From: a virus
Virus record (IMG/VR): IMGVR_UViG_3300044614_000502
Location: 1-27,460 of that record
DNA length: 27,460 bases
Direction: 5' to 3' (one strand)
Shown piece after piece: positions 20,960-25,996 of the stretch. How positions within the stretch are numbered: position 1 is the first letter of the stretch; every line of letters begins with the position of its first letter. The position numbers and the translations under genes were made by a program. The notes beneath the pieces are model-generated. The model had not been told where the DNA came from, did no database searches, and was given only the letters and a program-made list of their open reading frames with translations.

Positions 20960-21043
20960 GGGAGTATGGTGGAATCGGTAGACACACCAGACTTAAAATC
21001 TGTTGACCTTAAGGTCGTGGGAGTTCAAGTCTCCCTACTCCTA
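20960..21043 (+). tRNA. tRNA-Leu (anticodon UAA)
   Basis: An 84-nt class II tRNA: acceptor GGGAGTA/TACTCCT, anticodon loop CTTAAAA, variable arm GACC-TTAA-GGTC, T-arm GGGAG-TTCAAGT-CTCCC, discriminator A. CCA is not encoded. It reads TTA, a frequent codon in the adhesin genes. Confidence 0.95.
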
Positions 21044-21059
21044 TTGCCCGAAAGGGCAA
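21044..21059 (+). other. Perfect hairpin after tRNA-Leu
   Basis: TTGCCC-GAAA-GGGCAA, a 6-bp stem with a GNRA-type GAAA tetraloop, abutting the tRNA 3' end. No T-run follows, so processing or 3' protection is more likely than termination. Confidence 0.6.
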
Positions 21060-21093
21060 ATCGTAAACTCTAACTTATAGAATTATCTAACTT

Positions 21094-21675
21094 ATGATTA
21101 CGACTACTGAATTTAAAAACATCTGTGAAACTGAATTTGACTGGAACCTTATCTTTGGGGCAGTTAAAGATGCTTATTCTGATAAAGGATTTAAGAGTAA
21201 TTCAGATAACTTTTTGAGAGCAAAAGTATTTGAACTTGCTATTGCTTGTTTTTCACAGGTTGAATATATTGACGAAGATGGTGTTGATTTTCTCTTGAAA
21301 GTTCTTGAAGAACTTGTTCGTATTGAAGCAAAGTTCCTCAAAGGTTTCTTCAAAAAAGATGGAACCTGCAAAGATGTTAAGATGAAAAACTACCGAGGAG
21401 ATGTGAGTGAAGTTGCATTCAATCGGTTCAAAACAGAAGACAAGTTTGATTATGTAATGATTATCGACCGTGATGCTTATCGAGTTGCTATTGCTTCTCG
21501 TGAGACAGCACAGAAGTATTATGTAAGCAAAGGTGATGGGGTAATGGTTCAATTTCCTATCAATGAACTCACTGTTCTTGATTTGGATATTGCTAACTTT
21601 ACTTTTCCTGCGTCTCCTGATAGACTGTCTGACCTTCTTCGTGAAACGATGAATAACTGGATTAAGAACCGATGA
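21094..21675 (+). CDS. Unknown protein coupled to Dam; possible restriction endonuclease (193 aa)
   Basis: It overlaps the methylase start by ATGA. The helical N-terminal half is followed by KMKNYRGDVSEVAFNRF, then KFDYVMIIDRDAYRVAIASR and GDGVMVQFPINEL. This arrangement (short Lys/Arg-rich strand, FDxxxxID, a strand, then GDGVxVxxP-x-x-EL) resembles the C-terminal part of some type II restriction enzymes. I cannot place an unambiguous PD-(D/E)xK triad. Being an upstream coupled partner of a DNA methylase supports a restriction-modification pair. Other options are a methylase accessory or anti-restriction protein. Confidence 0.5.
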   Translation: MITTTEFKNICETEFDWNLIFGAVKDAYSDKGFKSNSDNFLRAKVFELAIACFSQVEYIDEDGVDFLLKVLEELVRIEAKFLKGFFKKDGTCKDVKMKNYRGDVSEVAFNRFKTEDKFDYVMIIDRDAYRVAIASRETAQKYYVSKGDGVMVQFPINELTVLDLDIANFTFPASPDRLSDLLRETMNNWIKNR

Positions 21676-22511
21676 AACAATTTCCGTTAAAGACAATGCT
21701 CCGTTACCCTGGAGGCAAGAGTAAAGCATTAAAAACTCTTGCTCCTTGGTTTCCAAGTGACTTCAAAGAGTTCCGTGAACCCTTCTTGGGTGGTGGAAGC
21801 ATTTCTTTAATGGTATCACAAAACTATCCAAAAGTTCCCATCTGGGTCAATGACAAGTATTATTACTTGTATAACTTTTGGGTTCAACTTCGTGATGACG
21901 GACAAGTTCTTAAAGATAAGTTGAGAGCAATCAAAGAAGAAGTGAATGGTGATGATAATGCACACCGAGAACTCTTTGATGATTACTCTCACACGATTGG
22001 TAATCTTGAACCAATCGACCAAGCAGTTGCGTTCTTTGTAATGAATAAGTGTTCTTATTCTGGTCTTACAGAGAACTCAACATTTTCAGTTCAAGCATCA
22101 CGTTCTAACTTCTCATTGGTTGGTATTGATAAACTTCCTAGGTATTCTTATATTATTAAGGACTGGAGGATTACAAACATTGACTATGAAGAAGTGATGA
22201 ACGCAGAGGGTGATGATGTGTTTGTATTTCTTGACCCACCTTATGATATTAAGGACTTCCTTTATGGAACTGGAAGAAAACTTCACTCATCATTCTCTCA
22301 CGAAAGATTTGCTGATGATGTGGATAAATGTCCTCATCGTTTTATGATTACTTACAATCTCAATGATTGGTTATTGAGTCGTTATAAAGAGTATAATCTA
22401 AATGAATGGAAGTTAAGGTATTCGATGGTTCATCGTGGTGAGAAAGGAACTCAGGACAATGTAAAGACTGAGTTGCTCATTACCAATTATACACTTGACT
22501 CCGTTGTATAG
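21672..22511 (+). CDS. dam: Dam-family DNA N6-adenine methyltransferase
   Basis: The 279-residue enzyme is of the D12/alpha class. RYPGGKSKAL and REPFLGGGSISL provide the SAM-binding motif, VNDKYYYLYNFW the acidic motif, and LDPPYDI the catalytic DPPY. Length and order fit Dam. T4-like phages use Dam to protect DNA; the target may be GATC but could differ. It is translated together with the upstream gene of unknown, possibly nuclease, function. Confidence 0.9.
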   Translation: MKQFPLKTMLRYPGGKSKALKTLAPWFPSDFKEFREPFLGGGSISLMVSQNYPKVPIWVNDKYYYLYNFWVQLRDDGQVLKDKLRAIKEEVNGDDNAHRELFDDYSHTIGNLEPIDQAVAFFVMNKCSYSGLTENSTFSVQASRSNFSLVGIDKLPRYSYIIKDWRITNIDYEEVMNAEGDDVFVFLDPPYDIKDFLYGTGRKLHSSFSHERFADDVDKCPHRFMITYNLNDWLLSRYKEYNLNEWKLRYSMVHRGEKGTQDNVKTELLITNYTLDSVV

Positions 22512-22523
22512 ATAGTGTATAAT
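22495..22523 (+). promoter_or_regulatory. Promoter TTGACT-N17-TATAAT for tRNA-Ser
   Basis: The -35 lies inside the end of dam and the -10 is perfect. The predicted start (about 22530) is 2 nt before tRNA-Ser. Confidence 0.8.
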
Positions 22524-22531
22524 TGATGAAT

Positions 22532-22616
22532 GGAAGTGTGTCCGAGTGGTTGAAGGAACTTGTCTTGAAAACAAGCATGGTGAAAGCCATCGTGGGTTCG
22601 AATCCTACCACTTCCG
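22532..22616 (+). tRNA. tRNA-Ser (anticodon UGA)
   Basis: An 85-nt class II tRNA: acceptor GGAAGTG/CACTTCC, anticodon arm CTTGT-CTTGAAA-ACAAG, variable arm ATGG-TGAAAG-CCAT, T-arm GTGGG-TTCGAAT-CCTAC, discriminator G as usual for serine. Confidence 0.96.
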
Positions 22617-22617
22617 T

Positions 22618-22633
22618 TGCTCCTTATGGAGCA
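22618..22633 (+). other. Perfect hairpin between tRNA-Ser and tRNA-Thr
   Basis: TGCTCC-TTAT-GGAGCA, 6 bp, filling almost the whole 21-nt spacer. Confidence 0.6.
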
Positions 22634-22637
22634 TAAT

Positions 22638-22709
22638 GCCCTTGTAGCTCAGTGGTAGAGCAATGGTTTTGTAAACCATTGGTCGCAAGTTCAAATCTTG
22701 TCGGGGGCT
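22638..22709 (+). tRNA. tRNA-Thr (anticodon UGU)
   Basis: A 72-nt cloverleaf: acceptor GCCCTTG/CGGGGGC with two U-G pairs, D-stem GCTC/GAGC, anticodon arm ATGGT-TTTGTAA-ACCAT, T-loop TTCAAAT, discriminator U (acceptable for threonine). Its last base is the first base of the next -35 box. Confidence 0.95.
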
Positions 22710-22737
22710 TGACAGAATTTTGATTCTGTCTTACAAT
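22709..22737 (+). promoter_or_regulatory. Promoter TTGACA-N17-TACAAT for tRNA-Gly, with hairpin
   Basis: Consensus -35, 17-nt spacer, -10 TACAAT. The spacer and part of the -35 form a perfect 8-bp hairpin GACAGAAT-TTTG-ATTCTGTC (22711-22730). The predicted start (22744) is 2 nt before tRNA-Gly. Confidence 0.7.
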
Positions 22738-22745
22738 CAAATAAT

Positions 22746-22820
22746 GCGGACATAGTTCAGTGGTAGAACGCTATCCTTCCAAGTTAGATGTCGTCGGTTC
22801 GAATCCGATTGTCCGCTCCA
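22746..22820 (+). tRNA. tRNA-Gly (anticodon UCC), CCA encoded
   Basis: Acceptor GCGGACA/TGTCCGC, D-stem GTTC/GAAC, anticodon loop CTTCCAA, T-arm GTCGG-TTCGAAT-CCGAT, discriminator U, then an encoded CCA (22818-22820). It is the only tRNA here with genomic CCA. There is one T-T mismatch in the anticodon stem. Confidence 0.95.
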
Positions 22821-22893
22821 GGGAGATTAACTCAGTGGTTAGAGTGTCTGCTTTACACGCAGAAAGTCCACAGTTCGAATCTGTGATTTCCCA
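22821..22893 (+). tRNA. tRNA-Val (anticodon UAC)
   Basis: It begins at the base after the CCA of tRNA-Gly, with no spacer. Acceptor GGGAGAT/ATTTCCC, anticodon arm TCTGC-TTTACAC-GCAGA, T-arm CACAG-TTCGAAT-CTGTG, discriminator A. Confidence 0.96.
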
Positions 22894-22894
22894 C

Positions 22895-22914
22895 TAGCAA
22901 TCATAAGATTGCTA
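22895..22914 (+). other. Perfect 8-bp hairpin between tRNA-Val and tRNA-Pro
   Basis: TAGCAATC-ATAA-GATTGCTA, one base after the tRNA. Confidence 0.6.
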
Positions 22915-22921
22915 AACATTA

Positions 22922-22993
22922 CGGGGTGTAAGTCAGCGGTAGACGGTTTGCTTTGGGAGCAAAAAGACACTGGTTCGATCCCAGTCACCCCGA
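22922..22993 (+). tRNA. tRNA-Pro (anticodon UGG)
   Basis: A 72-nt cloverleaf: acceptor CGGGGTG/CACCCCG (C1-G72 as typical for proline), anticodon arm TTTGC-TTTGGGA-GCAAA, T-arm ACTGG-TTCGATC-CCAGT, discriminator A. Confidence 0.96.
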
Positions 22994-22994
22994 C

Positions 22995-23017
22995 TTGGAG
23001 AATCTAAATATCTCCAA
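22995..23017 (+). other. Hairpin after tRNA-Pro
   Basis: TTGGAGA/TCTCCAA, a 7-bp stem with a 9-nt A/T-rich loop, directly downstream of the tRNA and upstream of the small gene at 23034. Confidence 0.5.
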
Positions 23018-23033
23018 ATACTACAAATTCATT

Positions 23034-23189
23034 ATGTCCTTAATTTCACAAAGAGATAGAGAAGTTGTAATTGAAGCACTGGACTTTTATCTTTTCAATA
23101 AAGGTAATGACTTTACTGAAGAAAAAAGAATGGAACTCAATGCACTTATGAATTGGATTAAAATCGAATACAACAAGAATGAAAATTAA
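23034..23189 (+). CDS. Small hypothetical protein (51 aa)
   Basis: I chose ATG 23034, because the longer frame would begin inside tRNA-Pro. MSLISQRDREVVIEALDFYL then NALMNWIKIEYNKNEN is helical and acidic, typical of small conserved phage proteins. It overlaps the next gene by 11 bp. Confidence 0.6.
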   Translation: MSLISQRDREVVIEALDFYLFNKGNDFTEEKRMELNALMNWIKIEYNKNEN

Positions 23190-23340
23190 TCTTTGGTACT
23201 GTAAAGAAATGAATCAATGGAGATGGACTCTTTGTGATGATCATCGTCCAATTGTTAAACAAGAATCAGGTCAAAGAGAAAATCTTCGTGATGCTATGAA
23301 TGATGTAGCAAACACTGTTGAGTATTTAATGAATACTTGA
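23179..23340 (+). CDS. Small hypothetical protein (53 aa)
   Basis: ATG 23179 lies in the end of the previous gene. MKINLWYCKEMNQWRWTLCD then NLRDAMNDVANTVEYLMNT. A Trp-rich strand pair followed by a helix gives a compact coding-like sequence. Function unknown. Confidence 0.65.
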   Translation: MKINLWYCKEMNQWRWTLCDDHRPIVKQESGQRENLRDAMNDVANTVEYLMNT

Positions 23341-23351
23341 CGTTTTTATAA

Positions 23352-23424
23352 TCCCCACGACCAAGCAAGCGAATGGGCCGAACTGTTAATTCGAGATAGC
23401 TAGGAGCGTTACCTAGGTGGGGAG
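23352..23424 (+). tRNA. Aberrant tRNA-Asn-like RNA (anticodon GUU) without canonical D- and T-loops
   Basis: Exactly 73 nt with intact stems: acceptor TCCCCAC/GTGGGGA (7 of 7), D-stem CCA/TGG (3 pairs), anticodon arm CGAA-CTGTTAA-TTCG, T-stem CTAGG/CCTAG (5 of 5), and discriminator G as expected for asparagine. The T-loop is AGCGTTA instead of TTCRANN. T8, A14 and the G18-G19 pair are also changed. So the residues that build the tRNA elbow are lost while the stems are kept. It may be a divergent functional tRNA, a tRNA mimic or a recent pseudogene. Confidence 0.7.
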
Positions 23425-23427
23425 TTT

Positions 23428-23446
23428 GAGTGTATTAATTACACTC
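23428..23446 (+). other. Hairpin between the Asn-like RNA and tRNA-Ala
   Basis: GAGTGTA-TTAAT-TACACTC, a perfect 7-bp stem. Confidence 0.6.
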
Positions 23447-23451
23447 ATTAT

Positions 23452-23524
23452 GGGGGCATAGCTCAATTGGTAGAGCACTTGATTTGCATTCAAGAGGTTT
23501 CGAGTTCGAGACTCGATGCTTCCA
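23452..23524 (+). tRNA. tRNA-Ala (anticodon UGC)
   Basis: A 73-nt cloverleaf: acceptor GGGGGCA/TGCTTCC with the alanine identity pair G3-U70, anticodon arm CTTGA-TTTGCAT-TCAAG, T-arm TCGAG-TTCGAGA-CTCGA, discriminator A. Confidence 0.96.
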
Positions 23525-23545
23525 TTGTGGAGAGTAAGGGAATAT

Positions 23546-23553
23546 TATAAATA
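23546..23553 (+). promoter_or_regulatory. T4-type late promoter, exact consensus TATAAATA
   Basis: Perfect octamer 21 nt before ATG 23575. Because the tmRNA begins only a few bases after that gene, this promoter may also transcribe the tmRNA. Confidence 0.65.
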
Positions 23554-23574
23554 ACTATAGTTGTGGAGAGCACT

Positions 23575-24114
23575 ATGGTTAGTTGTATTTGTAAAAAATG
23601 TGGGTCGCAGTTTGAAAAAATTAAAAGTGAATATAATAGGAAAATTAAATTGGGAACTCCATTTTTTTGTAGTTTAAAATGCTCCAGCAGTTCTCATGAT
23701 ACTTCTTATTTGGATAGTTGGAGAAAAAGTGAAACTAACAAAAATTTTATAAAGCAATTTAGTGGAAGTGATAAAGATGACTATTCTTCTTTTAGAGAAA
23801 CTTTAAAAAAAGTTAGAAGCAGAAGTAAATCTAAAAATAGAGAATGTGATATTGATTTGAATTATCTAAAAGAAGTGTGGGAAATACAAGAAGGCAAATG
23901 TCCTTATTTAAAAAGAGAATTAGTTCTTCCTTTGACTGACCAATCTCACGATAAATCAAATCCAAATTTAGTTGCTAGTTTAGATAGGATTGATAGTTCA
24001 AAAGGATATGTAAAAGGAAATATACAATTTATTAGCACGACTTTAAATTTTGCTAAAAACAAATATGCTGAAGATGTTCTCTTGAATTTAATTGAAATGT
24101 GTGCTACTATATAA
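23575..24114 (+). CDS. HNH homing endonuclease (EGKCPY...LDRIDSSKGY type)
   Basis: ATG 23575 is chosen over GTG 23563 because GGAG at 23565 then acts as its ribosome site. The N-terminal zinc finger (CICKKCGSQF, FFCSLKCSS) and the core EGKCPYLKRELVLP with ASLDRIDSSKGYVKGNIQF and NFAKN match a phage HNH/endonuclease VII-like family. It sits between tRNA-Ala and the tmRNA, with only a few bases to the latter, suggesting insertion beside a conserved RNA gene. Confidence 0.88.
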   Translation: MVSCICKKCGSQFEKIKSEYNRKIKLGTPFFCSLKCSSSSHDTSYLDSWRKSETNKNFIKQFSGSDKDDYSSFRETLKKVRSRSKSKNRECDIDLNYLKEVWEIQEGKCPYLKRELVLPLTDQSHDKSNPNLVASLDRIDSSKGYVKGNIQFISTTLNFAKNKYAEDVLLNLIEMCATI

Positions 24115-24117
24115 AGA

Positions 24118-24336
24118 GTTCAAGAGGATAAACCTCTATATTCCAACACATCGGGGCAGTACCGATTATCTCCATTTCGTGGGGATAAAATAGAATCGAC
24201 TGGGATGTATGTATTATCTGTTGACGGAACAAACAAACAAACGTAAACAACATTGTTGCTTTCTCTCGTCAAACAGTTTCTGTTTGAACTAAACGAGTGA
24301 GGGGGTTATAAGTTTCCTTCTTACCCAAAACTTACA
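24118..24336 (+). ncRNA. ssrA: Permuted (two-piece) tmRNA, cyanobacterial type
   Basis: The acceptor piece comes first. A T-arm-like ATCGG-GGCAGTA-CCGAT (24150-24166) is followed at once by TATCTCC and discriminator A (24167-24174). After a 6-nt spacer (TTTCGT) the coding piece begins GGGGATA (24181-24187), which pairs with TATCTCC in 7 bp; the third pair is G-U, the alanine identity signal. The conserved tmRNA D-region ATCGACTGG follows. The tag frame starts at 24243 and reads VNNIVAFSRQTVSV then TGA (24285-24287). CTCGT/ACGAG and AAACAG/CTGTTT stems surround the stop. An H-type pseudoknot follows: GGGT 24303-24306 with ACCC 24323-24326, and TAAGT 24309-24313 with ACTTA 24330-24334. TGTT..GGAA (from 24220) may pair with TTCCAACA before the T-arm as P2. 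The 5' boundary is approximate. CCA is not encoded. Confidence 0.9.
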
Positions 24337-24361
24337 AGGAGGTGTAATGCCTCCTATTTTT
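24337..24361 (+). terminator. Rho-independent terminator of tmRNA
   Basis: Stem AGGAGG/CCTCCT (24337-24342, 24350-24355), loop TGTAATG, then ATTTTT. Confidence 0.85.
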
Positions 24362-24417
24362 GTGCCTTGTGTCACTGTGAGGACTGGCACACAACCCCTC
24401 CAATGCCCTTGCAGACC

Positions 24418-24438
24418 TGCTATAATTACAGAGTAATC
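24418..24438 (+). promoter_or_regulatory. Extended -10 promoter TGCTATAAT with overlapping palindrome
   Basis: TGC-TATAAT (24418-24426) overlaps ATTAC-AGA-GTAAT (24425-24437), the same design as at 9266 and 20023. It is preceded by a C-rich stretch and no -35 match. Confidence 0.65.
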
Positions 24439-24449
24439 AAACAAAGCAA

Positions 24450-24860
24450 ATGAGTACAAGGTCACGCATCGGTATTGAACTCTCTGATGGTTCTGTATTA
24501 TCTTCTTATCACCATTGGGATGGATACCCATCTTGGTTGGGTCGTATTCTTACTACTCACTACAACTCCAAATCTCTTGCCGAAGAACTGATTGATGGTG
24601 GTGATATGAGTTCTTGCTGGACTGATACTCCATTTGATTGTGATGGTAAAGCATCCAAGTATGGTCCAAATTATTATTCCCTCCGTGGTGAGGATTGTCC
24701 TCCTCGTCTTGATGCTAATCTCAATGAGTATCTTGAAAATGGTGAAGAGTATGCTTATCTCTTTGTAAATGGAGAATGGGTATGCTATGATTGTTATAAG
24801 TATGAAGACGGAAAAACGTTTGAAGTCGTTGAAATCCCCTCTGGTGCTCTTGCAGTATGA
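24450..24860 (+). CDS. Conserved phage protein (136 aa)
   Basis: MSTRSRIGIELSDGSVLSSYHHWDGYPSWLGRIL belongs to a small protein family common in phages of many hosts, recognised by the IGIE...S-x-Y-x-H-x-DGYP block and ELIDGGDMSS. The C-terminal part has YAYLFVNGEWVCYDCY. No function is established. First gene of the 24450-27460 operon. Confidence 0.8.
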   Translation: MSTRSRIGIELSDGSVLSSYHHWDGYPSWLGRILTTHYNSKSLAEELIDGGDMSSCWTDTPFDCDGKASKYGPNYYSLRGEDCPPRLDANLNEYLENGEEYAYLFVNGEWVCYDCYKYEDGKTFEVVEIPSGALAV

Positions 24861-25063
24861 TGACTAAAGAAAAACGTAAAATGGTGAATGTTGAACCAAT
24901 TTCTTCAAAAGCAAAGAATCGGTTTGCAAACATTATGGATAATCTTCACGGATGCCACGTAGAACAAGAAAAAGGTGATATGATATTTCTTGCCTCTTTG
25001 AATAGGAAATACTTTATGTGGTTGCCGAAGAATGGAAACGAACATTGGAGGATTGTAAAATGA
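24857..25063 (+). CDS. Conserved small cyanophage protein (68 aa)
   Basis: The overlap ATGATGA allows either of two adjacent ATGs. MVNVEPISSKAKNRFANIMD then FLASLNRKYFMWLPKNGNEHW is a recognisable conserved cyanophage sequence of unknown function. Basic and aromatic. Confidence 0.75.
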   Translation: MMTKEKRKMVNVEPISSKAKNRFANIMDNLHGCHVEQEKGDMIFLASLNRKYFMWLPKNGNEHWRIVK

Positions 25064-25224
25064 CAGTAGAACTGAATAAACCAGAGATTGATGCTATTCT
25101 GACTTCACTTCAATTGCTTTCAAAACAAAATCAAATGATTGTTGAAGAAACTCTTTCGATTTCTGTCAATCAATTGTATAATAAACTCACAAGCATTCAA
25201 GAAGAACTTTATTATTCTCGTTAA
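25060..25224 (+). CDS. Small hypothetical helical protein (54 aa)
   Basis: ATGA-coupled. MTVELNKPEIDAILTSLQLL then QLYNKLTSIQEELYYSR is an all-helical sequence with heptad-like spacing, perhaps a dimeric coiled coil. Function unknown. Confidence 0.7.
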   Translation: MTVELNKPEIDAILTSLQLLSKQNQMIVEETLSISVNQLYNKLTSIQEELYYSR

Positions 25225-25229
25225 ATCAA

Positions 25230-25745
25230 ATGACTTACGACGCAACGGTAAAACTCTGCTACATCAACAACACTGAAGCAACTATTTCGAGTAAATATTT
25301 TCCAGAGATTGTTGATAAGCATTCAATTACGATTGAAGCACCTGCTCAAGATATGAATGTTTATCAGCACTTTGAACTGTTCAAGGCATTTCTTCGTGCT
25401 ATGGATTTTGCTGAGTATAGCATTATGGATGGTGCTTGCCGTCTTGCATTCAACGATAGTAACGATGGAGAACAGATGAAGAAGTTGATGAATGAATATG
25501 AACTGCAAGATAAGCAATATCACACTGATGATGAGTATTATGCATTAAAGGAAGAAGTTCGTGAGTTAAAAGAAAAACTTGCAAGAGTTCTTCCAGAGCA
25601 ATATAAAGAGTGGAATGGTTTAGTTCCTGGTTCAGATCAAGCATGTAGAGCAGGTTGCAAGTGCCCCGTGATGGACAATGCAGAGATGCCTAATGACCGT
25701 AAATGGGTGAATGGTGACTGTCCTCTTCATGGTAAAGCAAAATGA
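25230..25745 (+). CDS. Conserved hypothetical protein with Cys-rich tail (171 aa)
   Basis: The N-terminal half looks like an alpha/beta domain (TVKLCYINNTEATISSKYF, FELFKAFLRAMDFAEY). Then comes a helix (EEVRELKEKLARVL), then a Cys-rich end (ACRAGCKCPVMDN, DCPLHGKAK) that could bind a metal. I recall similar cyanophage proteins of unknown function. Confidence 0.7.
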   Translation: MTYDATVKLCYINNTEATISSKYFPEIVDKHSITIEAPAQDMNVYQHFELFKAFLRAMDFAEYSIMDGACRLAFNDSNDGEQMKKLMNEYELQDKQYHTDDEYYALKEEVRELKEKLARVLPEQYKEWNGLVPGSDQACRAGCKCPVMDNAEMPNDRKWVNGDCPLHGKAK

Positions 25746-25786
25746 AACCTAACTAATGAACTCTTTGTGTGAATGATTTGAATTTG

Positions 25787-25996
25787 ATGATGAAAATGTC
25801 TCTGATTGATACTCTCAACTACTTTATAGAAGACCAAGAAGGGCACCTACAATGTCTTGAATGGGACATTAGAGAGGAAACTAATTATGAGAACAATGAC
25901 CTTGATTGGTATTGTGAGCAGTATGATGAAGCAAAACAACGAGTAGAAGACCTTAAACAAATTAAAACTATCTTGGAGAAAAATGAGTCGGTTTAG
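25787..25996 (+). CDS. Small acidic coiled-coil protein (about 69 aa)
   Basis: Start uncertain: ATG 25787, 25790 and 25796 are all in frame, with no clear ribosome site. MSLIDTLNYFIEDQEGHLQC then EQYDEAKQRVEDLKQIKTI predicts a helical hairpin. The stop overlaps the next gene by 14 bp. Function unknown. Confidence 0.6.
   Translation: MMKMSLIDTLNYFIEDQEGHLQCLEWDIREETNYENNDLDWYCEQYDEAKQRVEDLKQIKTILEKNESV

Noticed and set aside
23337-23352. TTGACG plus TATAAT as a promoter for the Asn-like RNA
   Set aside because: The two boxes are only 4 nt apart and no other -35 sits at a suitable distance.
23341-23427. Riboswitch-like multi-stem element
   Set aside because: First read as a riboswitch because of its stems and missing T-loop, but the exact 73-nt tRNA geometry and GUU anticodon loop explain it better.
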